A DNA stretch of 64,000 bases from Tubiluchus corallicola (GCA_030141605.1 JAQGDQ010000024.1:513501-577500); one strand, 5' to 3'. Counted from the first letter of the stretch, positions 1 through 11,440 are shown. Notes: a model not told the origin generated them from the sequence alone. Program-made: numbers and translations.

Positions 1-430
1 TCACTCCATATGTTGGGTTTATTTTACTGTTATCACTTAAACTTGGAAAAATATAACAAAGAAATTTGCAAAGAATTGCCTGTAAAGTATAAATGTCAAA
101 TTTACTACCTCTGAATAAAAATTTTCAAGTGTGGTGATTGTTGCTATTCACTGGAAAATCGTAACGTAACTGGGAGACTTCGTGACTTTTCCTAAACACG
201 TCATGGCTTGCCGTAAGAATGTGCTGCTTAAATTAATTCAGATTTCTGCAGCTTGCCTAATGTTCACGCAAAATGTTACAAAATTAGCTATCTAATTTTT
301 TCGTAAAAACTTATACTTTCGATGAAAATTGACAGTGCACTACTTTTCTTCAAGATGTATGACGTCATTAGAAGGAGAATGAACATTGAAAATGGGAGCG
401 CCCATGCATGATTTGATTGCGACTTTAAAG

Positions 431-575
431 TGATTTTACTAATTACACAAGGCGCTTTTTGCAGTTTTAATACTAAATCCTTCTAAAAAATATTGGGAAC
501 ATTGAAATAAGCCTAGAAACTTCAAGAAGCCTTGTCCTTTCCTTTAGAGTGAAAATAAATTTTAAAAATAAGTTT
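431..575 (+). repeat. Interspersed repeat family A, copy 1
   Basis: This stretch matches 14741-14882 in the same orientation. Shared words in the same order are tgattttact, gcagtttta.tactaaat, gaacattgaaat.agcct, agaag.cttg.cctttccttta and a following gaaaa.ta. Identity is roughly three quarters by eye. No coding potential is seen. It is probably a fragment of an old dispersed repeat of unknown class. Confidence 0.6.
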
Positions 576-929
576 ACGACTTAAAGTGTCCTATGAAGGA
601 AATTATGATGACACAACTGATTTTACCAAGGTGTGAGAAAGCTTTAAATATATTGGGTGAATCAGATAATTATTATAGAGTTAGATCTAAAAATAATTGA
701 AACAAAAAAGTTGTTAACAATAAATAGTAGGATACAAAAAGTAACAAATGTAGGACAAAAATGGGTCTGGAAATAAAAATTTAGTATAACAATGTATGTA
801 TATGCATGCTAAAGTAATTGCAGACTGTCTACATTGGTGTTAAATCACTTACATGTTAAACTTTTGGCTCACTCTTAGGATTTTTACTTTTCTCTGTATG
901 ATAACAAAGTATACACAATAAAGTAGGGA

Positions 930-1157
930 AAGTCCTTCTGCGCAGTAGTTCGCGCAGTTAGTGTCGCCCTAGCGGCTATTCAGTGCGGCCTGTTGTTGTC
1001 AGGTACGCAACAGCGCAGGCTGTGGGTACTGTAGCAGATGAATTGATGAGACCATCAAAACCAGCCCGGTTAACAGGCGCTCATAAATTGCTCAGCAGTG
1101 AGTTGCAAAAACACAAAAAGATATCTTTTTAAATTTCGCAAGGATGCAGCCAGGTAA
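930..1157 (+). promoter_or_regulatory. GC-rich block, possible promoter or 5' non-coding exon
   Basis: Within very AT-rich sequence this block is richer in G+C and CpG (tgcgcagtag, ttcgcgcagt, agtgtcgccctagcgg). It ends in a good splice donor, ccag|gtaatt, at 1157/1158. A strong acceptor (cacttcctctttag) lies at 3258, just before the UTP25 start codon, so this could be a distant 5' UTR exon of UTP25. That link is inference; an unrelated promoter or chance composition is equally possible. Confidence 0.25.
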
Positions 1158-2380
1158 TTATAATAAAATGTTAATTATAACACAGTTTTGAAACTTTGGT
1201 TACTAGTTAAATATTTTGTACGCTAAGCAAAGACTGCAAGGCCTACATCTCTCTTTGACGATTTATAGCAGCTGTTATCTTTTTGAATATTATTTAAAGT
1301 AAGCATAAGGCGTTAAGAATAATTTGTAGTTAAAATAAAAATTATTATAATCATATCTCATAAAAATTAATAGGCTTATTTACAAAAGAAGTTAAGAAAG
1401 TTGATCAAAAGAAAGAATACCTGGCTCATGTAGTATTCGATTTCTGGAGAAATATTTTTTCTAAAAAACATTTCTATTTCATATGTTCTTATCAGGAAAT
1501 ATAACTTGAAGATATATTAGGCCTGACTTTCATGTGTAATACCTTTCATAGAAAAAAATCGATTTTTTCAGAAGAGCAAATAATTTTCCAGAACATAACT
1601 TAATCTAAACATCTGCTTGTTTTGTTAATTCCAAGTTAAAAAATGTTTAAAAAGCATATAATCATACATTGGCCTTTGTTATGAGTTGGAGTTAGTTATA
1701 AAATGACGTTGAACAAGCAGAGATGTATTTACGACATTACTGCTCTTTTTTATTATCAGTGAACAAAAAATAACTGAAGGAAACATCAGAGCTGTCATCC
1801 TAAGCAGCCGATATAACTTCCAACTCTATAACAACCAACTAACTATGTCAAAACCTAGTTAAAGAATTTAGGCGAGAAGCATAAATTAGAATCTGCACGC
1901 GTGTCATAATACCTTATAATATCATGTGCAGACATTACTTATATTTGGCCTAATTTTTTAAGATTCAGTTAGGCTTACATCAAAATAAATGTTCATTAAA
2001 TACAGTTTACTTACGTGTAAAAAATGTACTTGTATAATGTTCTTTTGTTTTGTTTATTAATTAGACTCTTTAGTATTATTTTAATGCATGTACTTTGCAG
2101 CTTGATTCAGTTCCCTATTTGAAAGTTTGTTTAAATTTCTGTTTGGCTAGCTTGCTTTTCATTTTATTTAGTTTGTTTTTTATTATTTTTATTTAGTATT
2201 ATTGTTATTATTTTGCATGTTTTTCTCATATTGAGTTATGCATGGACAATATGACAGCTTGAATTTGGTCATTTTTTGCACTAATGTTTTTCTTTTGCTA
2301 ATAGGTACCATTACGACCTTTGTTACTTTATTAGTAAGGTATAAATCAATTTAAATGAAATTATTCATTCATCGCCGCCT

Positions 2381-2550
2381 ATATCAAAATCGTAATTACA
2401 TATTAAGTTTTCCTCATGTTTCCTTACTGTTCATTACATCTTTTACTTTATTTCAAAATTATTTCAATATTTATATCAAAATCGTAATTCCATATTGTGT
2501 TTTTCTTATGTTTCCTTGCTATTATTACATCATTTACTTTATTACATCAA
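2381..2550 (+). repeat. Tandem direct repeat, two ~92-bp copies
   Basis: Copy 1 starts with atatcaaaatcgtaatt at 2381 and copy 2 with the same word at 2473. Both continue catatt...tttcctcatgtttcctt / tttcttatgtttcctt, then attacatc.tttactttatt. The copies differ at several positions, so the duplication is not recent. Open frames across it are low-complexity and not credible genes. Confidence 0.7.
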
Positions 2551-2746
2551 TTTCATTGAGTCATCTACAAAAGCACGCATATCTTTAATAATTTTTTCAT
2601 TTTCATTTAAGTAAGGTGAGTGTGTTAATGACCGTATGGTCACCTCACACTACTCAAATTATTTTATTTATTGTTTATTTATGTGTACAATATTGTATTT
2701 TGATGTGTGAAATAAAATTCATAGTTCATAGTTCCGTCTTTCTTTT

Positions 2747-2748
<2 letters not shown>

Positions 2749-2795
<47 letters not shown>

Positions 2796-2826
2796 CCTCT
2801 TTCTCTCTAAGAGAGGGAGGGAGAGA
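2749..2826 (+). repeat. (CT)n microsatellite with complementary GA tail
   Basis: A CT run from 2749 to 2792 is followed by a few C-rich and T-rich units, then gagagggagggagagaaaa. The two halves are complementary and could form a hairpin. Confidence 0.9.
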
Positions 2827-3327
2827 AAAATCAATAAATCAATGAAAAATGCATTACTTCTTTACATAGCAGGCAGCACATCATGCAGTCAGCTAGCCTC
2901 TTTCCTCAGGAAAAACAATAAAATTTTACTTACAAGAAAACTGAACAGGCATTTGCAAGTACATAATACAAACTTATTGCTACAATTTTTTTCCTTTTCA
3001 TGAAATGTTTTCAGTTTTTTTAAACTAATAATTGCTTTTAATTGAGATATGCTTCTTTTATTAAAAACGCAAAAGTGATTTTGGCTTATCAAAATTGCAC
3101 GTATGCCAACACTACTGGTGAACTTAATAATATTATTATTACAGTCAATGCGGCACTCCAAATTTTTCACTGAATGGCCGTTTGATGCCGCCAGCATAGC
3201 CGCTAATCGCAAAAAGGAAATACGTAACATTAGGTGTCTTTCGTCACTTCCTCTTTAGACACTTTGATGATAAGGTACGTTTACGTAGTGCGCCTTAGGT
3301 GAGGCGAATTCATTCACAACAACAAAT

Positions 3328-4449
3328 ATGGCACCGCACGTGAAGAAAAAGCGTGATTTTCGTCGAAAAAATAGCAAAAAGCGCAAGAAATTTTCTGACA
3401 AGCTTTTAGAGATAAACCAAAAAGCAAAGTTTGATATCAGAAAATATTATGGACGTCAGCAGAATGATCTCAAAAGTAAAAAAAATGATGATAACCAGCG
3501 CAAGTATCACGCAGAGAAGGTTCGTGAACAAGCGGTGACAGATTCGTCTGACGAAAACGAAGATGATTTTCAAAATCTGCTTCACTCGTTGCACACTGTA
3601 GAGATGACACGGCCTTTAGTGTGCTATGGCGAAATTACTAACAGTGATAATGGCATATCCGGTGAGATTAGCAATACGTCTAACTCATCTAAGTTTACGG
3701 AAGCGAAAAGCAGTTCAAAGGTTCTAGAGAATAACGCAAGTTGTCTCAGCACGCTGAAAAACAGTCTTCAAGACGTGAAAGTGCAAGCTAGTTTAGAGTC
3801 TTTGGAATCTGACAGTGAAGATGGTGAGAATGGTGGCACAATTCTGCAATGCGCAAACATCTTGAATGATGCAAAATATGATTTTTTTCATTCTCATTTC
3901 GAAACCTTATTAACAGAAGAGCAAGCAAAGATGTTGTCAGGCAATGATGCCTGGTCTGGAAGCCAAATAAAATTACTTATGCTCGGTAATGCAAAATATT
4001 CTTGTGTTTGTGCCAAAACCGATCAATTGGCAGGTCTTCCAATAGAATATAAGTTTGACATACAGAGAGAAAACATCAAGAAAACACTTTTGCATAATTT
4101 ACCAGATGCTTTGAATGAGCTTAGTCATACTCAGCAGTTGTCGCAGTTGCAAGAGGAATTGTTTTACTTGCTTAACAGATATTATGATGTCCTCTATCCA
4201 GAAGAAACGTTGGATACGTTAGAACAAATTAGAACTATTTATTCATTGCATGCTCTTAATCATGTGCTAAAAACCAGAAGCCGCATACTGCATCACAACA
4301 ACAAGCTTTCTAAGAGAAGTGAGGTTCCAGATGAATACCGAGATCATGGTCTTACACGGCCAAAAGTTCTTATTCTTGTGCCATTTAGGGAGTCAGCTTT
4401 ACGTATTGTTAATGCATTCTGTAAGCTTTTGCTACCAAATCTTGGCCAG
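3328..4449 (+). CDS. UTP25: UTP25 exon 1 (residues 1-374)
   Basis: This exon starts at the ATG in acaaatATGGCACCG, the first in-frame start after an upstream stop. It carries the basic N-tail, the acidic linker and the first half of the helicase-like core up to FCKLLLPNLGQ. It ends at the donor ggccag|gtaatt in phase 0. Read-through would add only a few residues before a stop. Confidence 0.93.
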
Positions 4450-6529
4450 GTAATTTTGCTTGTGTTACAGTATTAGTTTTGCTGTGCGCATACATGTGCC
4501 ATTGCGGTCTGCATCTATTATGCACTTGCTTGTGTGCATTTCCATTTACCATATGAAGCATATTTTAAAATAAACAGAATTTATGATTGTGAATGTAATC
4601 CTTTATCACTGGGACTCTTAACTTCAATACTTTGTATACTTTTTAAGCACTCGGACATTAACAAATGTTTCGTATTACTCTGCAGTACTTTAATTTGTAT
4701 GCACTGATGGCTAAGAATAATTGTTGTCATTTTTCTTGTACAGAAGCCTACCACTTTAAAAAATGGCATTTGAAAGTAGCCAAATTACTTCATATATTCA
4801 TTAGTAAGCAGACGTGAATTTTCACCTTGTCAATTAGATTTTGTCGTGCTATGCAAATTTTCCATCATGACATTTTGCCTTTGTGCATGACCTCCAAAAA
4901 AAACATGTAGAGAACGTCACAACATTTTGCAAATTATTAATGGTCACAGTCAAATCAGTTTTAGAATAATGCAGAAGACTCCAGATTAATGTCAAAAGTC
5001 ACCAAATGTCATCACCTAAATTATGCAGAGAAAGGAAGACCTGGGCCAGCATAGCAGTGAGCAGATAGACACTTCCTTATTAGTTAGAAAATTTGACAAA
5101 GTATATGCATAAAACTTGATTAGGCTTAATCGTTTTGAAACAAGTGTTTTTTTCTTACAAAACTCACAGCTGTGTAAGACAGTACATTGAAATTATGTAC
5201 ATAAGCTTCTGATACAAGGATACTAGGATACAAGATTCTACAGAATTTTTTTATTTAGCACCAATAAATTCACCCCTTCCGCGTGAGTTTATTATATGAT
5301 TTATATGATTGCATGCTCTAAGCTATTTAGCGCTTTTTGTAAGGCTAGTGATAATACATTTTTTAATTTACATCATTATTACCAATTGTTTTGTATTTTT
5401 GCAGCAGTCGCTTGTGACAAACAGAAAACGTTTTCAGTCAGAATATGGAACAAAAGATAGTGAAAAAGACAATCTTACCAATAAACCTGAAGATTACTCC
5501 ACAATGTTTGCAGGAAACATAGACGACTGCTTCAAGATAGGAATAGCCATTGGTAAGAAAAGCTTGAAACTGTATTGTGATTTTTATTCTGCAGACATCA
5601 TCATTGCATCCCCTTTAGGTCTGCGCATTCTAGTTGGTACTGAAGAAGACAAAGAACGAGATTTTGACTTTCTGTCTTCAATTGAGATCATGATTATAGA
5701 TCAAGCTCATGTGCTGTTGATGCAGAATTGGGATCATGTTTTGCATATTGTGGATCATATGCACTTACAGCCTAAGGATGCCCATGGTACTGATTTTTCC
5801 CGTGTTAGAATGTGGGCACTGAATGGTTGGAGCCAGTTTTATAGACAGACTCTAATGTTTAGTGGCATTTCAGCTGCCGAGCTGATATCCCTTTTCAATA
5901 AACGATGCCACAACTTTACGGGAAAGTTGCAGATTTGTAATCCAGTTAAACTAGGATCCATCTGTCGTATTGTCATTCAGCTGCCGCAGGTTTTTCATAA
6001 AATATCGTCATCATCATTTGCAGTTTTAGCAGATGCAAGATTTCAATTCTTTGTGCAAAAAATGCTGCCACATTTCAAGGACTTGGTTATGGCACAAACA
6101 TTAGTGTATGTTCCTTCATATTATGATTTTGTGCGATTAAGAAACTACTTTGTTAAGGAAGAAATAAATTGTTGTATACTGTCAGAGTACACAAAAGAGA
6201 AAAGGGCGGCACAGGCAAAGCGGCTATTTAGCAAACGAAAGAAGCATTTTATGCTGTTTAGTGAGCGATATCACTTCTTTAACCGAGACACCTTGTACGG
6301 CATACGTCACATTATTTTTTATGAATTACCTCGCTTTCCAGACTTTTATGTTGAGATTTGTAACATGATAAAACTGCGTGGCCAGGCTGACAATATATCT
6401 TGCACAGTGATGTATTCAAAGTATGATATGCAAAGACTAGCTTGTGCTGTGGGCACAGATCGGGCACAACACATGATCTCTAGTGCTAAAGATGTTCATC
6501 TGTTTGTTACTGGATCTGAAAGATTATGA
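3328..6529 (+). CDS. UTP25: UTP25 small-subunit processome component (DEF family), joined gene
   Basis: Exons 3328-4449 and 5405-6529 encode about 748 residues. The product is the Utp25/digestive-organ-expansion-factor family, a nucleolar pseudo-helicase needed for U3 snoRNP-dependent 18S rRNA maturation. The N-terminus is very basic (KKKRDFRRKNSKKRKK), followed by an acidic serine-rich stretch. Family blocks then appear in order: LTRPKVLILVPFRESALRIV (equivalent to helicase motif Ia), DIIIASPLGLR, and SSIEIMIIDQAHVLLMQNW, where DEAD is replaced by DQAH as is usual for the family. Next come HMHLQPKDAHGTDFSRVRMW, LNGWSQFYRQTLMFS and a C-terminal RecA-like half ending VHLFVTGSERL. Length and both termini match the family, so the gene looks complete. 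Introns: one within the coding region, phase 0, 955 nt. Confidence 0.95.
5405..6529 (+). CDS. UTP25: UTP25 exon 2 (C-terminal half)
   Basis: The acceptor is tttgcagcag: either gcag|cagtcgctt or gcagcag|tcgctt, so one Gln is optional (NAGNAG acceptor). The exon encodes QSLVTNRKRFQ through VHLFVTGSERL with the DQAH box near residues 469-472 and the C-terminal RecA-like domain (LVYVPSYYDFVRLRNYF, FNRDTLYGIRHIIFYELPRF). It ends at TGA 6527-6529. Confidence 0.94.
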   Translation, partial: QSLVTNRKRFQSEYGTKDSEKDNLTNKPEDYSTMFAGNIDDCFKIGIAIGKKSLKLYCDFYSADIIIASPLGLRILVGTEEDKERDFDFLSSIEIMIIDQAHVLLMQNWDHVLHIVDHMHLQPKDAHGTDFSRVRMWALNGWSQFYRQTLMFSGISAAELISLFNKRCHNFTGKLQICNPVKLGSICRIVIQLPQVFHKISSSSFAVLADARFQFFVQKMLPHFKDLVMAQTLVYVPSYYDFVRLRNYFVKEEINCCILSEYTKEKRAAQAKRLFSKRKKHFMLFSERYHFFNRDTLYGIRHIIFYELPRFPDFYVEICNMIKLRGQADNISCTVMYSKYDMQRLACAVGTDRAQHMISSAKDVHLFVTGSERL

Positions 6530-6605
6530 TGCTTGGATAGGCAATAGTTATTGATTACACTTATAATGTAAACTAAGCAAAAAAAAATTCAAATTTGTAT
6601 AGAAA

Positions 6606-6611
6606 AATAAA
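6606..6611 (+). terminator. UTP25 poly(A) signal AATAAA
   Basis: A canonical AATAAA lies 77 nt after the UTP25 stop codon. This gives a short 3' UTR of about 100 nt. Confidence 0.75.
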
Positions 6612-6629
6612 AGTAAAATGAGAGTCTTT

Positions 6630-8408
6630 ACTCGTTATTTATAGCTTGTTTATTTATAGCTACTAATTGTGTAATTAAGAAATGTTGGTGTTACCTATTA
6701 AAATTGGTTTATGGAAAACTTGTAAGACATAATATATGTGGGTTGCAAGCCTATAATGTATGTCTTAATTGCACAGTATGCTGAATTGTTTTAACTTTTG
6801 GCTAAACTTACATGACACTTTACAAAAATACATTTGTTTCGTTCATATTGAACCTAAGATTGTGGTAGCGAACTACAAGTAGCAACGTGTAGAAATGCAT
6901 TATAGTACTTGTTGATCATATCAACGCCTAGGTGTCGCTAGCATGCACCAAACTAAGTAAATCTTATGCTCTTTACTATAGTATAACCAAGTTAAGGATT
7001 ACCATTTCCAGAGTAGATCTATTGTGTCCAGGGAAAACGAAGTTTTGCTGTTTTGAGAAACGTTTGGGTTTTAAAACTAATGATAACGATCATTGTTATT
7101 CAGGAAACAGTAAATGCTCATCAGTGTTTTTATGTTTTGCATACAAACAATGTAAAGATATTTTATATAATTATGTACAGAAACATTATTAACCGTCATA
7201 CATAAATCTTATAAGATTTATTGCATATTTTTAATTCTGGTGTCGAGATCAGTTCTACAAAACGTAAAATTGTAAAATAATTGCACATCAGATTAACATA
7301 GATTAGGAAGCAATCTTATGGTGTACATGTATTACAATAATATACTGCACAGCGTTTAAGATTTTATCGCACCTTTATTTTTTAAACAGCCACAAATTCT
7401 AATATTTGACGCTAACAAGTAGATACAATTATAAAATAATTATATATCTAATTAACAAAAGCTTGAAAGTTGTGATGCCAGTAGTGCAAGATCGTCAGTT
7501 GGTACAGTTATTTGCGCACTTCATTTTTGTGCACTAGTAGTAAAATTTTTGATTGCAAGCCCATCTGTAAAAATATTAATAATAATCAAACATTTGGTGA
7601 GCCAGAATTCTATGTAGATGTGTAGATGGGTAAAGCAAATTTAAAATTTTCAAACAGCAAACTTAATTAAGTGACTAATTAAATGTTTTATTCTTGTAAT
7701 GAAATTATTGTTACTATAAACCTGCTTCTTATAATTATCTGAATACTGTTAAATGATTATTTTACTACATGGCAACACTAATTTGTAAACACTAGTAGAG
7801 TGGGATATTATGTGATGCTGAGATACATGAAAGAGAACGCATATATAAACTGAAGTCCTTTAGGCTGCCATGTATAATAATATAGGAAAAATATTAAAAT
7901 TAATCATGAAAAATACTGTTACTGGAAATAGTTCTAATAAAAATGTCTTTACAATTAATCAATACTAATTACTATATATCACTCTTCTATTTCTCAATAC
8001 ATGTGCATAAATCTTTGACAAATGTGAACCCAGCTTAAATAACGTCTAATGTTTTATGTTGCTAAGCGAGAAAAGGACTAAACCGAATTTGTGTAGTATG
8101 CAATAATAATTTAGCTAATTTCTTACATAAAAATTTTGTTAGTGCATATACTCACTTTTGTTTTCGTCCAACGTTGCAAATGAAAAAGATAAATTGGACA
8201 AGTAAAAACAAAATTTATGTAAAAAGATGTAAATTGATGCAAACGAGTTCAATTGCAAATTTATAATTTTAGGTTTTTTTAAATTTTTTGATGAAAGTCG
8301 GCCGGAATCACATTATTAACTTTTTTTAGGAATGTAGCAATGTTAAGCATAACCTTCAGTAATTCTAAACTGCAATTTTATTTTTTGTGAGTTGCTTGTA
8401 TGTAAGCC
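6630..8408. other. Intergenic AT-rich stretch
   Basis: Nothing is recognised here. One 86-codon frame on the plus strand (6932-7192) has no domain, no splice context and no sensible composition, so it is not called. Confidence 0.5.
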
Positions 8409-8795
8409 CATTTCACACAGAGGAAAAATTTCTCCAGGGAAAAATTCTGGCATTCCCCACAAAAATCGATCACTATGACGCATTTCACATAGACGCCTCA
8501 TTAGGAATTTTTCTCATACTTCAAGTGAGGAATTCTCTCGTCAGCGAGAAGCCATGCATGCATTGAGGAAATTTACCACTTGGTAAAAATGGAGCCTGAT
8601 TCATTTTTGTAAGAATTCCACGCGCAATTTACATTAAAATTTAGTTGTTTAGTTCTTTCTTGTTTAGCGTAAATTAATTCAGCTTAAAATTAACGTTTTA
8701 ATTTATTTTTATAGTATAAACAAAAGACAGTATATATCTGAATGCTCGAGTTAGCTAGACGCGCACAAAAAACCGCGCGGTTACTGTGTGAAATG
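8409..8795. mobile_element. MITE-like element with 12-bp terminal inverted repeats
   Basis: The left end is catttcacacag at 8409-8420. The right end is its exact reverse complement ctgtgtgaaatg at 8784-8795. A third related word, catttcacatag, lies inside at about 8481. The 387-bp interior has no reading frame. A short non-autonomous DNA transposon is the best reading; target-site duplications are not obvious. Confidence 0.45.
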
Positions 8796-9225
8796 AATTT
8801 TCTTGATTCTTGTTGCATAAGTTTTCGCGAAAAAATCAGCAGATGGTCCGGCCTTTAGTTGTCTTCTATAGTTGCTGCTATCTTACTAGACACATACATT
8901 GCAGAAATTAGTCTGAGCATGTCAACAAGATTTCTGAACATAAGACTGAAACAAAATTGATGGGCTAAAGCAATTATTGAGATTAAATCCAAGGATTAGA
9001 AGAAAGTTACTAGCTGCCTATAATAATGTGGCAGCTTTATTATTTCGAAATTCAAACTGCAAATCTGAGTACAATTGCGCGAGCTTTATCGCCAGTTTAA
9101 GATAAAACTATTATTCACTTGCACAAAAATATCCAAGTAAAGAATCGGAAATATCTCTAATAATCTTATAAAAACTCTATAATTATATGTTAATAACAGC
9201 AACGTATAATAATAGCAATCATAAT

Positions 9226-9268
9226 TGATAATAATAATAATATAATATTAATAATAATAATAATAACA
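9226..9268 (+). repeat. (AAT)n microsatellite
   Basis: Mostly AAT/ATA units with two TA interruptions. It lies downstream of the candidate exon at 9326-9602 and is non-coding. Confidence 0.8.
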
Positions 9269-9325
9269 CTAACAATAAGAATGAAAAAACGCACAAACTT
9301 AAAAAGGCAGTATCTTAGACATATA

Positions 9326-9602
9326 TCACTTTCTGTGGTTAACTTCATACAAATCATCGTCATAATCGTCGCTGTTGTGTCGTGTGTGGGTCGCGTCAAG
9401 ATGGTATCCCCCATAATCTCCGCCCGGCCGACCGTTTCTGGAATTAATGACTTCCGGTTTTGCTGCTTTATCCTGTCTGTACGCCGGTCCTGGTCGATCC
9501 TCGTAATTACCCTTAGCATGAGCCACTGCAATCGATTGTTGATAACTATATAGTTGCTTCTCCAACGAGAAGTTTTCTGATGACAACGCATCTATCTCCC
9601 TC
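9326..9602 (-). CDS. Probable C-terminal exon of an unidentified gene
   Basis: On the minus strand a good acceptor (cattttctcgctaattag, AG at 9604-9603) opens a frame of about 91 codons ending in TGA. It starts REIDALSSENFSLEKQLYSY, a heptad-like helical stretch. A polar segment follows, rich in Gly, Asn and Asp (GRPGGDYGGYH), then an acidic DDYDDD near the end and NHRK. The acceptor phase is 2. The composition is far more protein-like than surrounding chance frames, and it stops cleanly. I do not recognise the family. Upstream exons must lie beyond 9602; none is certain, though a short helical frame at about 12315-12407 could be one. Confidence 0.4.
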
Positions 9603-10099
9603 CTAATTAGCGAGAAAATGCACTAAATTAGCATAGAAGTCTAGACAATATTATTTATGATGGCGCTCGAATGAGGCCGTAGAATTTATTAATAACCTCT
9701 TCAATTATACTTTAATTTACGTAGCTAAGATGTGAAATTTAAATGTTCGCATTGATTCACTAGATAATTGCAATAATCTATGTTGAGGATAAGATTAAAC
9801 TGCACAATTAAAAATATATATGGCACCATTTAACTCTTTTTGCCCATAAATAGGGCAAATGTGCAATGTTAGACTTTCAGTGTGCAAAATCAATGCAAGA
9901 TTAAATAAATGCGTGTAAGTTAGAGTAGTGAATTTTTCCAAGTTTTCCTTTTCTACATTTTATTCTAACATTTGTGTTTTTCTAGTTATAATACAGCAAT
10001 TATTGTTGGCTTAGTGAAGGTCCAATGTATCTGGCTCAGTTTCTGTAGATGTTGGGCGAGGCTGAAAGCAAAAACATTTTTAATAGTTTTTTAATGGTG

Positions 10100-11440
10100 C
10101 TTAGTAAGTTTGGTACAGGGTAAATTTGTTCCTGGTAATTTTGGTACCAGGAAATTTAGGTACCGGGAAAATTTGCTACGCGAAATTTTGGTACACGGAA
10201 ATCTTAGCACTTTGGAAATTTGGTGCAGGAGAAAACTAGTACTGGTAAATGCAGCACTGACGAAGTTTTGTCAAGCATTTTTGATACAATAAATCTGCTA
10301 CTAGGTAAAAATAGTATGGAACAGGTTTGGTACAACGAAAGTTTAGAACTGGAACAGTTTGGTACTAGAAAAATTTGATACAGAGAAAGTTTGGTATAAG
10401 GAAAGTTTTGGTACCTACTCGAAAAAGATTCGTTTTCATTTGTTTTTTATTCGTTTCTTTGTTTATCTGTTGTATTTATTTCATTCAATGTCATTGCTTT
10501 GTTGTGATCATCGTCATCATCATCATCATCGTCGTCGCCATTATCATCATCATCTCATCAGCATCATCTTCATTGCTGTCATCATTGTGTATTTTGTCGT
10601 TTTGTTGTTGCTGTTGTTTGTTGTTGTCATTGTTATTTTCGATGTCACTGTCGCTGTTGTTGCTGCTTTCTTGTTGTTGTTGTTGTTGTTCTCGTCGTTG
10701 CTGTTGTTGTTGTTCTTGTATGTTTGTTCCTTGCTTGATGTTTTTGTTGTTTTCATCATCATCACTGTTGTTGTCATTGTTACATTTGTTGTTTTATTGC
10801 TCTACATTATTGCTGTTGTTGCTGCTGTTGTTATTATTATTGTTATTGTTGTTCTTATAGTTGTTTTGTTTTGTTGCTGCTGATGTTGTTGCTGTTGTTG
10901 TTTTTTGTTTGCATAGTATTTTTGTTACCATCATAATCATGTCATCTTCATCATCATCATCATCATCTTTATCATCCCTAGTTCATCATTATCGTCGTCG
11001 TCGTCGTCGTTCTCGTCATCGTCATCATTGCTGTCGTCCTTCTTACATTTGCCCTTTCGTTGCCATTGTTGTGGTTGTTGTTGCAATTGTTCTCTAATAT
11101 GATGTAGAAATGCATTCTCTTTTCTATTTAGCGCCAAATTTTCCAGTACCAAATTTTTCTAGTACAAAATTTTCACGGTACCATATTTCGTAGTACCATA
11201 ATGTCCTTGCATCACACTTTCTTATTACTAAACGTTCCTGATACCATATTTTCCCTCTACCAAACATTCCTAGTGCCAAAAATTCCTTGTACTTAAAGAT
11301 CATAGTACGAAATTTACCTGTATCAAAATTTTCATGTACTAAAAATTCCTTATACCAAATTTTGCCTGTACCTACCTTCCTGGTACCAAATTTACGTGTA
11401 CCAAACTTGCGCTACCAAATTTTTCTTGCACCAAACCTTT
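10100..11440. mobile_element. Foldback-type element: inverted arrays of ~17-bp repeats around a trinucleotide core
   Basis: The left arm (about 10100-10420) is a degenerate tandem array whose unit reads roughly TTTGGTACCAGGAAAA. The right arm (about 11128-11440) carries the reverse complement, roughly AAATTTTCCTGGTACCA, also in tandem. Between them is about 700 bp of CAT/CGT/TGT trinucleotide-rich DNA. Long inverted termini made of short tandem subrepeats around a loop are the hallmark of Foldback (FB) transposons described in Drosophila. No transposase frame is present; long open frames in the core are low-complexity artefacts. Confidence 0.65.
10500..11090 (+). repeat. Trinucleotide-rich core (CAT, CGT, TGT units)
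   Basis: Runs of tcatcatcatcatcatcgtcg alternate with gttgttgttgttgttctcg over almost 600 bp. The plus strand is pyrimidine/G-rich and nearly free of A runs. It forms the loop of the foldback structure. Confidence 0.85.

Larger units (their letters stand above)
1..2354. other. AT-rich flank, no gene supported
   Basis: No open frame of useful length or recognisable domain is visible on either strand. Two things stand out and have their own entries: an interspersed repeat copy at 431-575 and a GC-rich block at about 930-1160. The rest is AT-rich with long T and A runs. Confidence 0.5.

Noticed and set aside
2889-3230. 113-codon frame divergent from UTP25
   Set aside because: The first 30 residues look plausible but the rest is Lys/Phe/Leu-rich AT-type sequence without a donor I trust; mentioned only as a promoter possibility.
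10359-11152. Several 60-174 codon frames rich in Leu, Val, Ser, His or Asn
   Set aside because: They arise from the trinucleotide core of the foldback element; all frames are open because of repeat composition.
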